Of a stretch of DNA of 29,085 nt, positions 1 through 8,030 are shown piece by piece. Where the stretch lies: positions 1 to 29,085 of the forward strand of contig JAFQUW010000075.1 of NCBI GenBank assembly GCA_017408325.1, in the 5' to 3' direction. This DNA comes from Clostridia bacterium. GTDB taxonomy: Bacteria; Bacillota; Clostridia; Oscillospirales; SIG627. Under the pieces are notes generated by a model that was not told the DNA's origin, ran no database searches, and was given only the letters and a program-made list of their open reading frames with translations. The position numbers and the translations under genes are program-made. Numbering within the stretch: position 1 is the first letter of the stretch; each line of letters opens with the position of its first letter.

Positions 1-869
1 AAGGGAGTCAGAACGCTCGTGATCGCGGCGGGGATGACGTAAAACGGCAAGTCGCGGCAGCCGTATTCATAAACGGCGAGTTTGTCCGGGGAGAGGGTCG
101 CGCCGATGAAGAGTTTGTCGATCTCGCCGTTTAGAGTCGACACCGAGGAGGCAAGGCCGATCGGCAGCGAAAAAGCGAGGATGCGGCCGAGCATCTTAAA
201 GTCAAAGCGAATGCGCAGAGCACCGGAGTATTTTCGCGCAAAGAGGTAGGCGGCGAGCGCATAGAGTCCCTCACAAATGACGTAAAGAAGGACGTAGAGA
301 CGGAACGCGTCCCCCCAGCCCCAGGAGGCAAAGAGTTCCGCTAATACAATGATGGTGAGCAGCGCGACGGAGTTTGAGATGCGAAAGACCGTCAGCGCGC
401 GGGTGTGTCGGTAGGCGATCAGCAGGTGATCGACGCAGCCTGCGGTGATGTAGATCCAGGGACAGACGAAAAGGAAATATGCATACGTGGAAAGGTTGGG
501 ATTGTTGAAAAACTGCGTGAGCCACGGCAGGGCGAGAACGAGCGTGACGCCGATGATGACGGAGAGGGCAGTCGAGAAGGTGTAATAAACGGAGAGAAAG
601 TGCTGTTTTTGTTCACGGGTCTTCGCACGCGCCAAAAAGTAGTTGATGGAATTGGGCAGCCCCATCATCAAAAAGACGGAAAGGGTGCGGATCGACATCA
701 AAAGCGTCGTATAGGTGCCGTAGTCCGCCTGAGAGCGCAGTCGCGCCATCATCATCGACGAGACGGTGCCGATGAGAAGCGTGATAAACTTTGCGCCCGT
801 CAGTTGGAGCGCACCGCCGCCGAGCGAACCGGAAGAGCCCTTCAGCCGTCGGCGCAAAAACGAGAACAT
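1..869 (-). CDS. Polysaccharide/oligosaccharide flippase (Wzx/MATE-like), partial
   Basis: This is the N-terminal ~289 residues of a multi-pass membrane protein; the C-terminus lies beyond the left edge. It starts at ATG 869-867 after an AGAAAGGA ribosome binding site. After a short basic N-terminus the residues follow the pattern of oligosaccharide flippases: a first helix beginning GALQLTGAKFI, the loop RLRSQADYGTY (the RxxGxxxYG-like region after TM1 in this family), and repeated hydrophobic helices about 20 residues apart. Such proteins move lipid-linked sugar units across the plasma membrane for capsule or wall polysaccharides. It is the last visible gene of a minus-strand operon, 39 nt after the TIM-barrel lipoprotein. 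The family is clear; the substrate cannot be told. A MurJ- or SpoVB-like role is an alternative. Confidence 0.8.
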   Translation of the reverse strand, partial: MFSFLRRRLKGSSGSLGGGALQLTGAKFITLLIGTVSSMMMARLRSQADYGTYTTLLMSIRTLSVFLMMGLPNSINYFLARAKTREQKQHFLSVYYTFSTALSVIIGVTLVLALPWLTQFFNNPNLSTYAYFLFVCPWIYITAGCVDHLLIAYRHTRALTVFRISNSVALLTIIVLAELFASWGWGDAFRLYVLLYVICEGLYALAAYLFARKYSGALRIRFDFKMLGRILAFSLPIGLASSVSTLNGEIDKLFIGATLSPDKLAVYEYGCRDLPFYVIPAAITSVLTP

Positions 870-908
870 AGGAGTCTGTCCTTTCTGGTTTTGGAAAATC
901 GGTACGTC

Positions 909-2120
909 TTACTTTGCGGCAGGCTCGGGGGAGACGAGCGTCGTCACGCCGCGGTCGTAATAGAAGAGAACCGCGCCGTCGGCACCCTCCGCATAGCAGA
1001 GTTCGAGTTCTTTTTTCAGTTCTTCTTCCGTCTTGTTGATCTGCTCGACGTCGGAGCGGTAAGTGAGAAGCGCGGGACGCAGATCCAGTCTCGGGTGCTT
1101 CTGGCGGTAGAGGCGCATGCACTCCGCGATCCACTCTTCGTCCTCGCCGTAATTGCCCGCATAGAGCATCGGCACAAAGAAGTCGAAATACTGCGAGAGA
1201 TCTTCGAGATCCTGTCCGTATTTGGCGATCAGCACGCCGTACTGCGGCATCGTCGCGCCCGAGAAAACGAGGTCGGGATTGACCGCCTTTGCCGCGAGGA
1301 CCATCTGGCGGACAAATTCCGTGATGGCACCTTCGCCGCCGTCGCCCGAGGTGGAGCGGAAACGGTCGGCGCGGACTTCCTCGCCGTCGTAGCGGATGTA
1401 GTCGAAGTGCAGTCCGTAAAGTCCCTCCAAAGAAGCGGCCTCGCGCACTTTTTCCGCCTCGGCATCAAAGTATTCCTGGTTGTAGTTGTTGCCGACGATC
1501 GGGACGACGAACTCGCCTGCGTCGTACAGAGTGATCAGCCAGAGATGCACGCGGATGTCCTCTTTTTTGGCGGCGGCGATGAACTCTTCAATGTTCTTGT
1601 GACTGGCACTCGTCAACACTTCCTGATGCAAAAAGAGATTCCCGACGCCCGCTGCGCCGAGTTCGGCAAGATCAATGGACGAAAGATCTCTTCCGCGCAC
1701 GTAGACGCCGCTTCGGTTCTCGCGCGGGATCGCAGTCAAGGTCACGGGGAAGGAGGCTTTGCGGTAATGCTTCGACCCCTCGTAACCGAAGACGACCTCG
1801 TGGGAGCCTTCCGAAAGCTTCGGCGAAAAGACGGCCGCGCCGTTTTCGTCGGTGGTGGCCTTGATCGGTTCGTCAAGCCCTTCGGCAAAAAGAGAGATCT
1901 CCGCCTCGGCCACGGGCAGTTGATAACTGTCCTTCAAAACGACTTCAAAAAGCAGTTCGGGCAGTTCGCTCTCAGCAATGGTCGCCTCCAGAGAGACGGG
2001 GCGTTTGAGCGTTTCAGGGTCGACCGGATCGACGTCGATCTCCTCTTTTTTCTTGCAGGCGCAAAGGGGCAGCAGGCACAGACAGAGAAAAACAACCGTC
2101 AGACGCAGGGCGTGTTTCAT
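909..2120 (-). CDS. Lipoprotein with Ig-like domain and putative glycosidase-type TIM barrel
   Basis: A 403-residue exported lipoprotein. The N-terminus has a signal peptide with a lipobox ending LCAC, so Cys22 is the likely lipidated residue. Residues ~43-133 look like a beta-sandwich of the bacterial Ig/carboxypeptidase-regulatory kind (TTDENGAAVFSPKLSEG resembles the turn of these domains). Residues ~137-395 resemble the putative glycosyl hydrolase TIM-barrel families (DUF4015/GHL type): a VYVRG start strand, the LHFDYIRYDG strand typical of these barrels, and a later FFVPMLYAGNY strand. The Asp in FDYIRY and acidic residues on later strands could be catalytic, but activity is not shown. 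A GAGGA ribosome binding site overlaps the stop of rlmH, 10 nt before the ATG. Neighbours are rlmH upstream and a flippase downstream, which suggests a cell-surface polysaccharide role. Confidence 0.75.
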   Translation of the reverse strand: MKHALRLTVVFLCLCLLPLCACKKKEEIDVDPVDPETLKRPVSLEATIAESELPELLFEVVLKDSYQLPVAEAEISLFAEGLDEPIKATTDENGAAVFSPKLSEGSHEVVFGYEGSKHYRKASFPVTLTAIPRENRSGVYVRGRDLSSIDLAELGAAGVGNLFLHQEVLTSASHKNIEEFIAAAKKEDIRVHLWLITLYDAGEFVVPIVGNNYNQEYFDAEAEKVREAASLEGLYGLHFDYIRYDGEEVRADRFRSTSGDGGEGAITEFVRQMVLAAKAVNPDLVFSGATMPQYGVLIAKYGQDLEDLSQYFDFFVPMLYAGNYGEDEEWIAECMRLYRQKHPRLDLRPALLTYRSDVEQINKTEEELKKELELCYAEGADGAVLFYYDRGVTTLVSPEPAAK

Positions 2121-2130
2121 GAAAAGATCC

Positions 2131-2613
2131 TCACTTGTGATATTTCATGGAGTGTAAAATGGTGTAGGCGCGGTAAAGAGATTCGGAAAAGAAAAGGCGG
2201 CACAGTTCGTGCGGCATCGTCATCTTGGACAGCGAGAGCCGCACGTCGCAAGCGGCCTTCACGCGGCTGTCAAGCCCGTAGGACGAACCGATGAGGAAGA
2301 CGAAATGCGATCCCTCCTGCATCTTTTCGCCGATGAGGGCGGCGAACTGTTCGCTTGAGTATTCCTTTCCCTCGACGCACAGCGCGATCTTCGTCGCGCG
2401 GGGCAGAGCGGAGAGGGCGGCAAGGATCTCGTCCGCCTCACGCGAGAGGGCGGCGGCGATCTCTTTTTCGCTCGGGTTGTCCGACAGACGCACGGGGCGC
2501 AACACGCGGTGTTCGACGCGCCACTTGCCCGTCAGCCGACGTTCAAAGTCCTCGCACAGCGCACGCACGCGATCGTCTTTCGTCTCGCCGAGACGCAGCA
2601 GTGTCACCGTCAC
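2131..2613 (-). CDS. rlmH: 23S rRNA (pseudouridine-1915-N3)-methyltransferase RlmH
   Basis: SPOUT-class methyltransferase that methylates N3 of pseudouridine 1915 in helix 69 of 23S rRNA using S-adenosylmethionine. The best start is GTG 2613-2611, which overlaps the TGA of the sortase gene (GTGA, 4-nt overlap) and gives 160 residues, the usual family length (155-160). The longer in-frame reading up to 2781 only runs through the sortase gene. The trefoil-knot signature is seen as FLIGSSYGLD, and the C-terminal signature as MTMPHELCRLFF followed by a final YHK, both typical of RlmH. A second GTG two codons later is an alternative start. It is translationally coupled to the sortase; the genes are functionally unrelated. 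Confidence 0.93.
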   Translation of the reverse strand: MTVTLLRLGETKDDRVRALCEDFERRLTGKWRVEHRVLRPVRLSDNPSEKEIAAALSREADEILAALSALPRATKIALCVEGKEYSSEQFAALIGEKMQEGSHFVFLIGSSYGLDSRVKAACDVRLSLSKMTMPHELCRLFFSESLYRAYTILHSMKYHK

Positions 2614-3656
2614 GCGGTAAGCACCTCGCGCAGCACGCCGTGGACGACGAAACGGTACGCCTCTTCCTGCGTGGTCGACACGCAGGTCGAAAGGGTGATG
2701 ATCTTGTCGTCGCGCGACAGGGAGACGTCGGAATTGGGGAAGAAAGACTGCTTTTTCGTCCAGTCGAGGAACTCTCTCCACTCGGCGTCGGTAAACTCCG
2801 TGTAGAAGAAGCGATCCATCTCGTGCGGCTGATGCACGGAATAGACGTCGTAGACGTAGATGCCCTCGGTCGTCATCAGACGGATCTCGGCGGACTCAAA
2901 ATAGTTCTGGTTGTTTAGGTTATGAAGGGAGTGGAACATCGTCCCGTCCTTCATGTTGTGCCCGTAGATGACCGTGTTTCGGTTCTCGGAAAGGGATTTG
3001 CAGTTGGAGTCGACGAAGATCGAACCGCTGTTCAAATAACTGCGGTAGAAACTGCGGCGCAGATAGTAGTCGTTGTCCTCCCCCTGCACGACGGGATAGT
3101 CGACGTCCGTGCCGGAGACCTTCAGCCAGCCGTAGGTGTCTTCGTTCAGACTCTTCAGTTTCGCCAGGCGCGCAAGAATGACCTGATAGTTCTCCTCGTC
3201 GCCCATGCCCGAGACGGAATTGTTCGCCGCCGCGTCCGCCGCAGAGGTCTGCATCGAGGAGAGGAGGTCGGGCGTGGAGGGGGCGAGAGAGGGCTCGGCG
3301 AGGTAATCGCCGGAGTTTCCTTCGGAATAGAAGATCTCTTTTAACTCATCGTACTGTTTTTTTGCTTCGGCGTATTCGAGGAGATTGCCCGCGAACTTGT
3401 ATCCGGAAAACAGGAAAACCAAAAGGCAGAGGCCGAGCACGATCCACTGCGTCACGGTAAATCCGCGGGAGGTCTTCTTGCGCTTGGGACGCACGGAAAA
3501 ATCCTCCTCGGTCAGTCGGTCGAGGGATTCGGTCAGCACGGTGGCGGCCTTCTGAGTTTTTTTGCGTGCGAGACGAACACCGTCTTTGGCACGGCGTTGC
3601 GCGATCTTCGACTCGTCGGAGATCGGGGACGCTTGATCTTTTTCAAACTCAGCCAC
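2610..3656 (-). CDS. srtB: Class B sortase
   Basis: A 348-residue membrane-anchored cysteine transpeptidase that attaches surface proteins to the cell wall or to pilin-like partners. It starts at GTG 3656-3654 with AAAGGAG 8 nt upstream. Layout: basic cytoplasmic segment ~1-68, one transmembrane helix ~70-90, linker rich in Ser/Ala ~115-155, sortase domain ~160-348. Catalytic residues are visible: His233 in VIYGHNM, Cys325 in TLSTC, Arg335 in AYRFVVHG. The segment KDGTMFHSLHNL after the His is characteristic of class B. The cytoplasmic segment is longer than in classical SrtB enzymes. No obvious sorting-signal protein (LPxTG/NPxTN followed by a helix and basic tail) lies in this window, so its substrate must be elsewhere. 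It lies between pyrB and rlmH in one operon. Confidence 0.93.
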   Translation of the reverse strand: MAEFEKDQASPISDESKIAQRRAKDGVRLARKKTQKAATVLTESLDRLTEEDFSVRPKRKKTSRGFTVTQWIVLGLCLLVFLFSGYKFAGNLLEYAEAKKQYDELKEIFYSEGNSGDYLAEPSLAPSTPDLLSSMQTSAADAAANNSVSGMGDEENYQVILARLAKLKSLNEDTYGWLKVSGTDVDYPVVQGEDNDYYLRRSFYRSYLNSGSIFVDSNCKSLSENRNTVIYGHNMKDGTMFHSLHNLNNQNYFESAEIRLMTTEGIYVYDVYSVHQPHEMDRFFYTEFTDAEWREFLDWTKKQSFFPNSDVSLSRDDKIITLSTCVSTTQEEAYRFVVHGVLREVLTA

Positions 3657-3692
3657 GGTATTCGCTCCTTTCGCTCGGATGTTCGGGCAGGA

Positions 3693-4745
3693 TCAGTGTG
3701 CAAACGGATGTGAGCAGTAGGCGCAGCACTCGCCGAAAGCACCGGCCTCCGCATCGGGGTAAAGTCCCGGTTCAAAGGCGGTGACGCATCTCGGGTTGGT
3801 ACAGCGACGCTTCTCAAAGGAATAAGGCACGCGCTTTTGCTCGTAGGGACGCTCCATGAGGCGCAGCATCAGTGCCATTCGGATGCTCACGCCGCCCTTC
3901 GCCTGTGCAAAGTAGAGCGCACGGGGGTCGTCGTCGACTTCGGGCGCGATCTCGTCCACCTTCGGCAAGGGATGCAACACGAGCATCTCGCGACGGGCGC
4001 GTGCCATCTTGTCGGCGGTCAGGCGCAGTCCGTCGGAATCGACCGCCTCGCTTCCGCGCTCACGCTGGGTACGGGTCATATAGAGCACGTCGAGCTTCTC
4101 AATGCAGTCGTTTAAGGATTCGCACTCGCAGACGCGCGCACCGGCGAGAACGAGTTGCTGTTTCAGATGTTTGGGCAGGGCGAGCGACGGCGCGGAGACG
4201 AAGTAGAAGGTACAGCCGCGGCGCGCAAGAGGCGCCGACAGCGAGTGCACGGTGCGTCCGTTCAGAAGGTCGCCGCAGAAGCCGACGGTCAGCCCCGTCA
4301 GGGTGCCGGCGCGGTGGCGGATGCAAAAGAGGTCGGTCAAGGTCTGCGTCGGGTGCAGATGGCTTCCATCGCCCGCGTTGATGACGGGCACGGAGGAAAA
4401 GAGACTCGCCGCGTGCGGGCCGCCTTCCAGCGGCGTGCGAAGCGCGAGGATGTCGCAATACGAGGAGACGATCTTGATGGTGTCCTTCAAGGTCTCGCCC
4501 TTGGTGACGGACGAGGAGGAGGGATCGGCAAAGCCGATGACCTGTCCGCCGAGGCGGAGCATCGCCGTCTCAAAGGACAGTCGCGTGCGTGTCGACGGCT
4601 CGTAAAAGAGCGTTCCCAAGATCTTCCCCTGCGCCTCGGAGGAGAACGCAAGCGGATCGCGGTGGATCCGACGGGCAAGGTCGTAGAGGTCTTCCCAATC
4701 GGCGTCGGTCAAAACGGACTCGTCTAAAAAATCGGTGGGAAGCAT
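3693..4745 (-). CDS. pyrB: Aspartate carbamoyltransferase with fused C-terminal PyrI-like zinc domain
   Basis: Catalyses carbamoyl phosphate + L-aspartate to N-carbamoylaspartate, the committed step of pyrimidine synthesis. The start is ATG 4745-4743 (350 residues) because AAAGGAG sits 7 nt upstream; an earlier in-frame TTG at 4769 lies before that site. Catalytic-chain motifs are present in order: STRTR (51-55), SSSVTKGETLKDT including the 80s-loop Lys (~82), HPTQTLTDL (131-139), GDLLNGRTVHSL, HPLPKVDEI and a C-terminal GVSIRMALM. The unusual part is the last ~40 residues: Cys315-x4-Cys320-x20-Cys341-x2-Cys344, matching the spacing class of the zinc-binding domain of the regulatory chain PyrI (CX4C...CX2C), including a following EP dipeptide. 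The nucleotide-binding allosteric domain of PyrI is absent. It is the first gene of the operon. Confidence 0.93.
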   Translation of the reverse strand: MLPTDFLDESVLTDADWEDLYDLARRIHRDPLAFSSEAQGKILGTLFYEPSTRTRLSFETAMLRLGGQVIGFADPSSSSVTKGETLKDTIKIVSSYCDILALRTPLEGGPHAASLFSSVPVINAGDGSHLHPTQTLTDLFCIRHRAGTLTGLTVGFCGDLLNGRTVHSLSAPLARRGCTFYFVSAPSLALPKHLKQQLVLAGARVCECESLNDCIEKLDVLYMTRTQRERGSEAVDSDGLRLTADKMARARREMLVLHPLPKVDEIAPEVDDDPRALYFAQAKGGVSIRMALMLRLMERPYEQKRVPYSFEKRRCTNPRCVTAFEPGLYPDAEAGAFGECCAYCSHPFAH

Positions 4746-4792
4746 AGAGGTCTCCTTTGTCGAAATCAAATGTGCCTAATAATCTAAACTAT

Positions 4793-4801
4793 ATCATACC
4801 A
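4793..4801 (-). promoter_or_regulatory. Extended -10 promoter element for the pyrB operon
   Basis: On the minus strand this reads TGGTATGAT, an extended -10 (TGn plus TATGAT), 48 nt upstream of the pyrB start. A T-rich but poor -35 lies 17 nt further upstream. It lies in the short divergent gap shared with the plus-strand promoter at 4830. No clear attenuator hairpin or PyrR-binding leader is visible in the short leader. Confidence 0.5.
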
Positions 4802-4829
4802 CAAAATTTCAAAAAGAAAAAGGGTTTGC

Positions 4830-4858
4830 TTGAAAAAAAGGAGGGGATATGTTAAAAT
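4830..4858 (+). promoter_or_regulatory. Sigma-A type promoter for tcdA-pth-lipoprotein operon
   Basis: TTGAAA (4830-4835), a 17-nt spacer, and TAAAAT (4853-4858). It lies 28 nt upstream of the ATG at 4886, with a GGGAGG ribosome binding site between. The arrangement is divergent to pyrB. Confidence 0.7.
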
Positions 4859-4885
4859 ATTTTGTAACTTTTTTGGGAGGGATCT

Positions 4886-5575
4886 ATGGATTTTCTTGCG
4901 CGTTCCCTGCCGCTTCTCGGAAAAGAAGGGCTTGCAACACTCAAAAAAAGCCGCGTGCTCGTTTTGGGGCTCGGCGGCGTCGGTGCCGCCTGCGCCGAGG
5001 CGCTCGTGCGAGGCGGCGTGGGAAGCCTCGTCTTTGCCGACGGCGACGCATATTCCCCGACGAACAAAAACCGCCAGCTTTACGCGACCGACGAAACGCT
5101 CGGAAAAAACAAGGCCCTCGTCGCCGCGCACCGTGCCAAAGAGATCAATCCCGAGATCACGGTCGAGGCGCGTGAGGTCTACTTCAAGGCAGGCGAGGAC
5201 TTTGACCTCGACGGCTTCGACTATATCTGCGACTGCATCGACGACGTGGACGCAAAACTCGACCTCATCTGCCGCGCCTGCGAACAAAAGATCCCGATCA
5301 TCAGCGCAATGGGCGCCGGCGGAAAGCTGGATCCCACACGCTTTCGCGTCGCAGACATCGCAAAGACCCACACCTGTCCGCTGGCCAAAAAGATGCGCGT
5401 CGAACTTCGGCGAAGAGGCATCACACATACGAAGGTCGTCTTCTCCGACGAGATCAGCCGCGCCGTGACGAGCCCCCCTGCCTCCGTCTCCTTCGTGCCG
5501 CCCGTGATGGGCTTTTTGATGGCGGCGGAAGTCGTCCGCACCCTCTGTGAAACCACCGAAACCGAGGAAGAATGA
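4886..5575 (+). CDS. tcdA: ThiF/E1-like tRNA threonylcarbamoyladenosine dehydratase
   Basis: A 229-residue member of the E1/MoeB/ThiF superfamily, closest by pattern to TcdA (CsdL/YgdL), which uses ATP to dehydrate t6A37 of tRNAs to its cyclic form. Rossmann nucleotide motif GLGGVG is at 28-33, followed by the acidic strand end FADGD and NKNRQ, where the Arg of E1-like enzymes sits. The pattern DCIDDVDAKLDL and the later ISAMGAGGKLDPTRFRV are characteristic of the YgdL subgroup. GGGAGG precedes the ATG. Its stop overlaps the start of pth by 4 nt (ATGA), so translation is coupled; both products act on tRNA. Another ThiF-family role is possible but less likely. Confidence 0.85.
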   Translation: MDFLARSLPLLGKEGLATLKKSRVLVLGLGGVGAACAEALVRGGVGSLVFADGDAYSPTNKNRQLYATDETLGKNKALVAAHRAKEINPEITVEAREVYFKAGEDFDLDGFDYICDCIDDVDAKLDLICRACEQKIPIISAMGAGGKLDPTRFRVADIAKTHTCPLAKKMRVELRRRGITHTKVVFSDEISRAVTSPPASVSFVPPVMGFLMAAEVVRTLCETTETEEE

Positions 5576-6180
5576 TGCTCTTTTCCAAGTTCAAAAAAAG
5601 CGGCGTCGAGTACGTCGTCGCCGCGCTCGGAACCCCGGGCAAAAAATATGAAAACACCCGACACAACGCGGGCTTTCTCTGCGCCGCCTATCTCTTGAAG
5701 GATCTCGGCGCGGACGTTCGCCGCGCGCGCTTTCACGCGCTCACCGCAGAGCTTACCCTCGGCGGTCACCGCGTCCTGCTTCTCTTGCCGCAGACCTATA
5801 TGAACCGCTCGGGCGAAAGCGTGCGCGAGGCGCTCGCGTTCTACAAATTGCCGCCGGAAAATCTCATCGTGATCTCCGACGACATCCACCTGCCCGTGGG
5901 CGGTCTTCGCATCCGCAAGGGCGGCTCGGCAGGCGGTCACAACGGACTGCGCAGCATCAACGATCATATCAAGAGTGAAAACTACGCACGCATCCGCATC
6001 GGCGTCGGCGAGCCGCGCGGTCCCGGCGACGAGCAGATCGACTGGGTCATCGGCGACTTCTCCAAAGCGGATCAGAACGTCCTCCCCGCCGTCTTTGACG
6101 ACGCCTGCCTCGCGCTCTCCCTGCTCGTCGACGGACGCGCAGAGGAGGCAATGAGCCGCTACAACAAACGAAGCCGATAA
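5572..6180 (+). CDS. pth: Peptidyl-tRNA hydrolase
   Basis: Hydrolyses peptidyl-tRNAs released from stalled ribosomes, recycling tRNA. 202 residues, typical length plus a short N-terminal extension. Catalytic His31 lies in TRHNAGF; Asn78 in TYMNRSG, Asp103 in ISDDIHLP and Asn124 in GGHNGL match E. coli N68, D93 and N114. The first conserved motif reads AALGTPG instead of the usual GLGNPG, so the residue equivalent to E. coli Asn10 is Thr21. The start overlaps the tcdA stop (ATGA). The following lipoprotein gene begins 17 nt downstream, so the four genes likely form one operon. Confidence 0.93.
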   Translation: MMLFSKFKKSGVEYVVAALGTPGKKYENTRHNAGFLCAAYLLKDLGADVRRARFHALTAELTLGGHRVLLLLPQTYMNRSGESVREALAFYKLPPENLIVISDDIHLPVGGLRIRKGGSAGGHNGLRSINDHIKSENYARIRIGVGEPRGPGDEQIDWVIGDFSKADQNVLPAVFDDACLALSLLVDGRAEEAMSRYNKRSR

Positions 6181-6197
6181 ACCGAAAAAGAGGTTTT

Positions 6198-8015
6198 ATG
6201 AAACGCATTCTTTGTCTGTGCCTGACCCTTTTCGTGCTTTTCTGCTCTGCGTCGTGCGCGCCGACGGAAAGCGAAACGCCCGGCGTCACACCGCCACCCC
6301 CGACCGCCTCGCCCGAAGAAGAGCCGAAAAACGAGTCGACGCTTGAAAAAGCGGAGAAGGTCGCTCTCGCCACCGTTTTGTTCGTCAAAGACAAAACGCT
6401 CTGCGCGATCGACACCGAGACCGAGAAGGTCTACGAGCTTGCCGAGGGTTACGAGAGCAGCTACGCCGGCGGAATCGCCTTCGATTACGCCACCGTCTCC
6501 CCCGACGGGAAAACGGTCTATTATTACGGCAATTTCCAAGGCACGCAGCGTGACCTGTTCTCCTGCCGCCTCGGCGAAGAGCCGATCCTGATCGCCAAGC
6601 AGGTCAAGGAGTTTCACCTCTCCGAGGACGGGAGCACGCTCTGCTACCGAAACACGCGCGACCAGTTGTTTTTGCAAACGAAAGACGAAACGGTGAAATC
6701 CCCCGAGACGTGCGAATATTTTCTCAGGCTTGCCGACGGCGGCGAGCGCTGTCTGTTCGCATACTTTGACAAACAACTCGGGCGCGAGCGCTATTTTTTG
6801 CAGTCGATGGACGGCTGCGAGGAGATCGTTCTTGAGGGGCGCGTCGTCGGAGATCGACTGAATGCGGCCTACACCTCGCCGACGCTTTCCGACGCCTATT
6901 TTCTGACCTTTGACCCCGTAAACCCGATGAATTACCACAAGGACGGGTACCGTCTCTACCACTACCGCGCAGGCGAAGGGCTCACGGCGGTCAGTCTGCA
7001 CATGCGCGACGTGCACTTCTTCTCCGACGGCGCATATCTGTACACGGAATACAAAACGGGCGGCGTAAGCTCCCTTTCCACGGTCGTGACCGATCGCCTT
7101 TCGGAGTCGGATCGCACCGCGGGTGAAAGCGACGCCAAAAATCGCCGTGATTCTCAGCGTGCCGAGATTCGAGACTACGGCGCGTTTGATCTCTACCATT
7201 ACACGACCTTCTTCGTGGACGGCGAGACGACCACGCCGCTGGAGGGTCAGTTCATTGCCGCCGCGGCGGACGCGCACGTATTCCTGTGCAAAAAGAAGCC
7301 CGAAGAGCTTCCGAAGATCGAGCTTTCCGACTATCCCGACGCGAGCGCGAGCGCGCTTTATTCCGTATGGTCAACCCTCTACACGAAGAGCCACCCCGTC
7401 ACGCTTTACAAGGACTTGACGAAGGTCGCCGACCTGCCCCTCGGGGTCTTGAACAGTACCTATGACAAGCCGCAGATCTCCGACGACGGCACGAAGGTCG
7501 CCTTCCTTGCCGCGAGGCAGAGCGAAACGGACGAATACGATATGTATCTGCTGGACACCAAAAAAGGGACGCAGGCGCGCAATCTGTCGAAGGGGGCGAC
7601 CCCGAGCGCCTTCTACAGCCTCGTGGAAGGCCATCTGGATTGGAGCCTGTCGTTTGACGGAGAGCACTTTTTGAACTATTTCGACGACTACGAGATCGGA
7701 GAAGCCGCGCTCGGCGACCAGACGCCCATCTGCTTTGCGGACGGCGACGAGGTCTTCTTCCGAAAAGGGGGGGCGAAAAATCCGAACGAGTACGGCTATC
7801 GCTACACAACCGACCTCTACCTCTTCGACCAAACGACACGGGAAGAAACCCTTCTCTTCAAGGACTGTTTGCAGGAGCTCTGTCCGTCACAGAAAAAGCA
7901 GGTCGTGCTTGCCGACTTTGACTTTGAGACGGGTGTCGGAAACCTTTCTCTGCGCGAAGACGGCGAGATCCGCACCCTTGTCGAGGGTGTGTCGCAACTT
8001 TTTTATACGCTTTGA
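6198..8015 (+). CDS. Lipoprotein with beta-propeller (TolB/PD40-like) repeats
   Basis: 605 residues. The signal peptide MKRILCLCL ends in a weak lipobox (SASC, Cys20), then a Pro/Glu-rich linker to ~50. The body carries repeated blocks ending in strands like VSPDGKTVYYYG, LSEDGSTLCYR and ISDDGTKVAFLAARQ, the pattern of six- or seven-bladed propellers of the PD40/TolB sort. This suggests an extracytoplasmic binding protein; no enzyme motif is seen. The ribosome binding site AAAGAGG precedes the ATG. The first ~27 nt of the gene are nearly identical to the start of the next lipoprotein gene. No function can be assigned. Confidence 0.7.
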   Translation: MKRILCLCLTLFVLFCSASCAPTESETPGVTPPPPTASPEEEPKNESTLEKAEKVALATVLFVKDKTLCAIDTETEKVYELAEGYESSYAGGIAFDYATVSPDGKTVYYYGNFQGTQRDLFSCRLGEEPILIAKQVKEFHLSEDGSTLCYRNTRDQLFLQTKDETVKSPETCEYFLRLADGGERCLFAYFDKQLGRERYFLQSMDGCEEIVLEGRVVGDRLNAAYTSPTLSDAYFLTFDPVNPMNYHKDGYRLYHYRAGEGLTAVSLHMRDVHFFSDGAYLYTEYKTGGVSSLSTVVTDRLSESDRTAGESDAKNRRDSQRAEIRDYGAFDLYHYTTFFVDGETTTPLEGQFIAAAADAHVFLCKKKPEELPKIELSDYPDASASALYSVWSTLYTKSHPVTLYKDLTKVADLPLGVLNSTYDKPQISDDGTKVAFLAARQSETDEYDMYLLDTKKGTQARNLSKGATPSAFYSLVEGHLDWSLSFDGEHFLNYFDDYEIGEAALGDQTPICFADGDEVFFRKGGAKNPNEYGYRYTTDLYLFDQTTREETLLFKDCLQELCPSQKKQVVLADFDFETGVGNLSLREDGEIRTLVEGVSQLFYTL

Positions 8016-8030
8016 TATTTAGGAGAAATT

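Noticed and set aside
405..2294. 629-codon open frame on the plus strand
   Set aside because: It is antisense to the TIM-barrel lipoprotein and flippase genes, has no ribosome binding site or family pattern, and such long shadows are common in GC-rich DNA.
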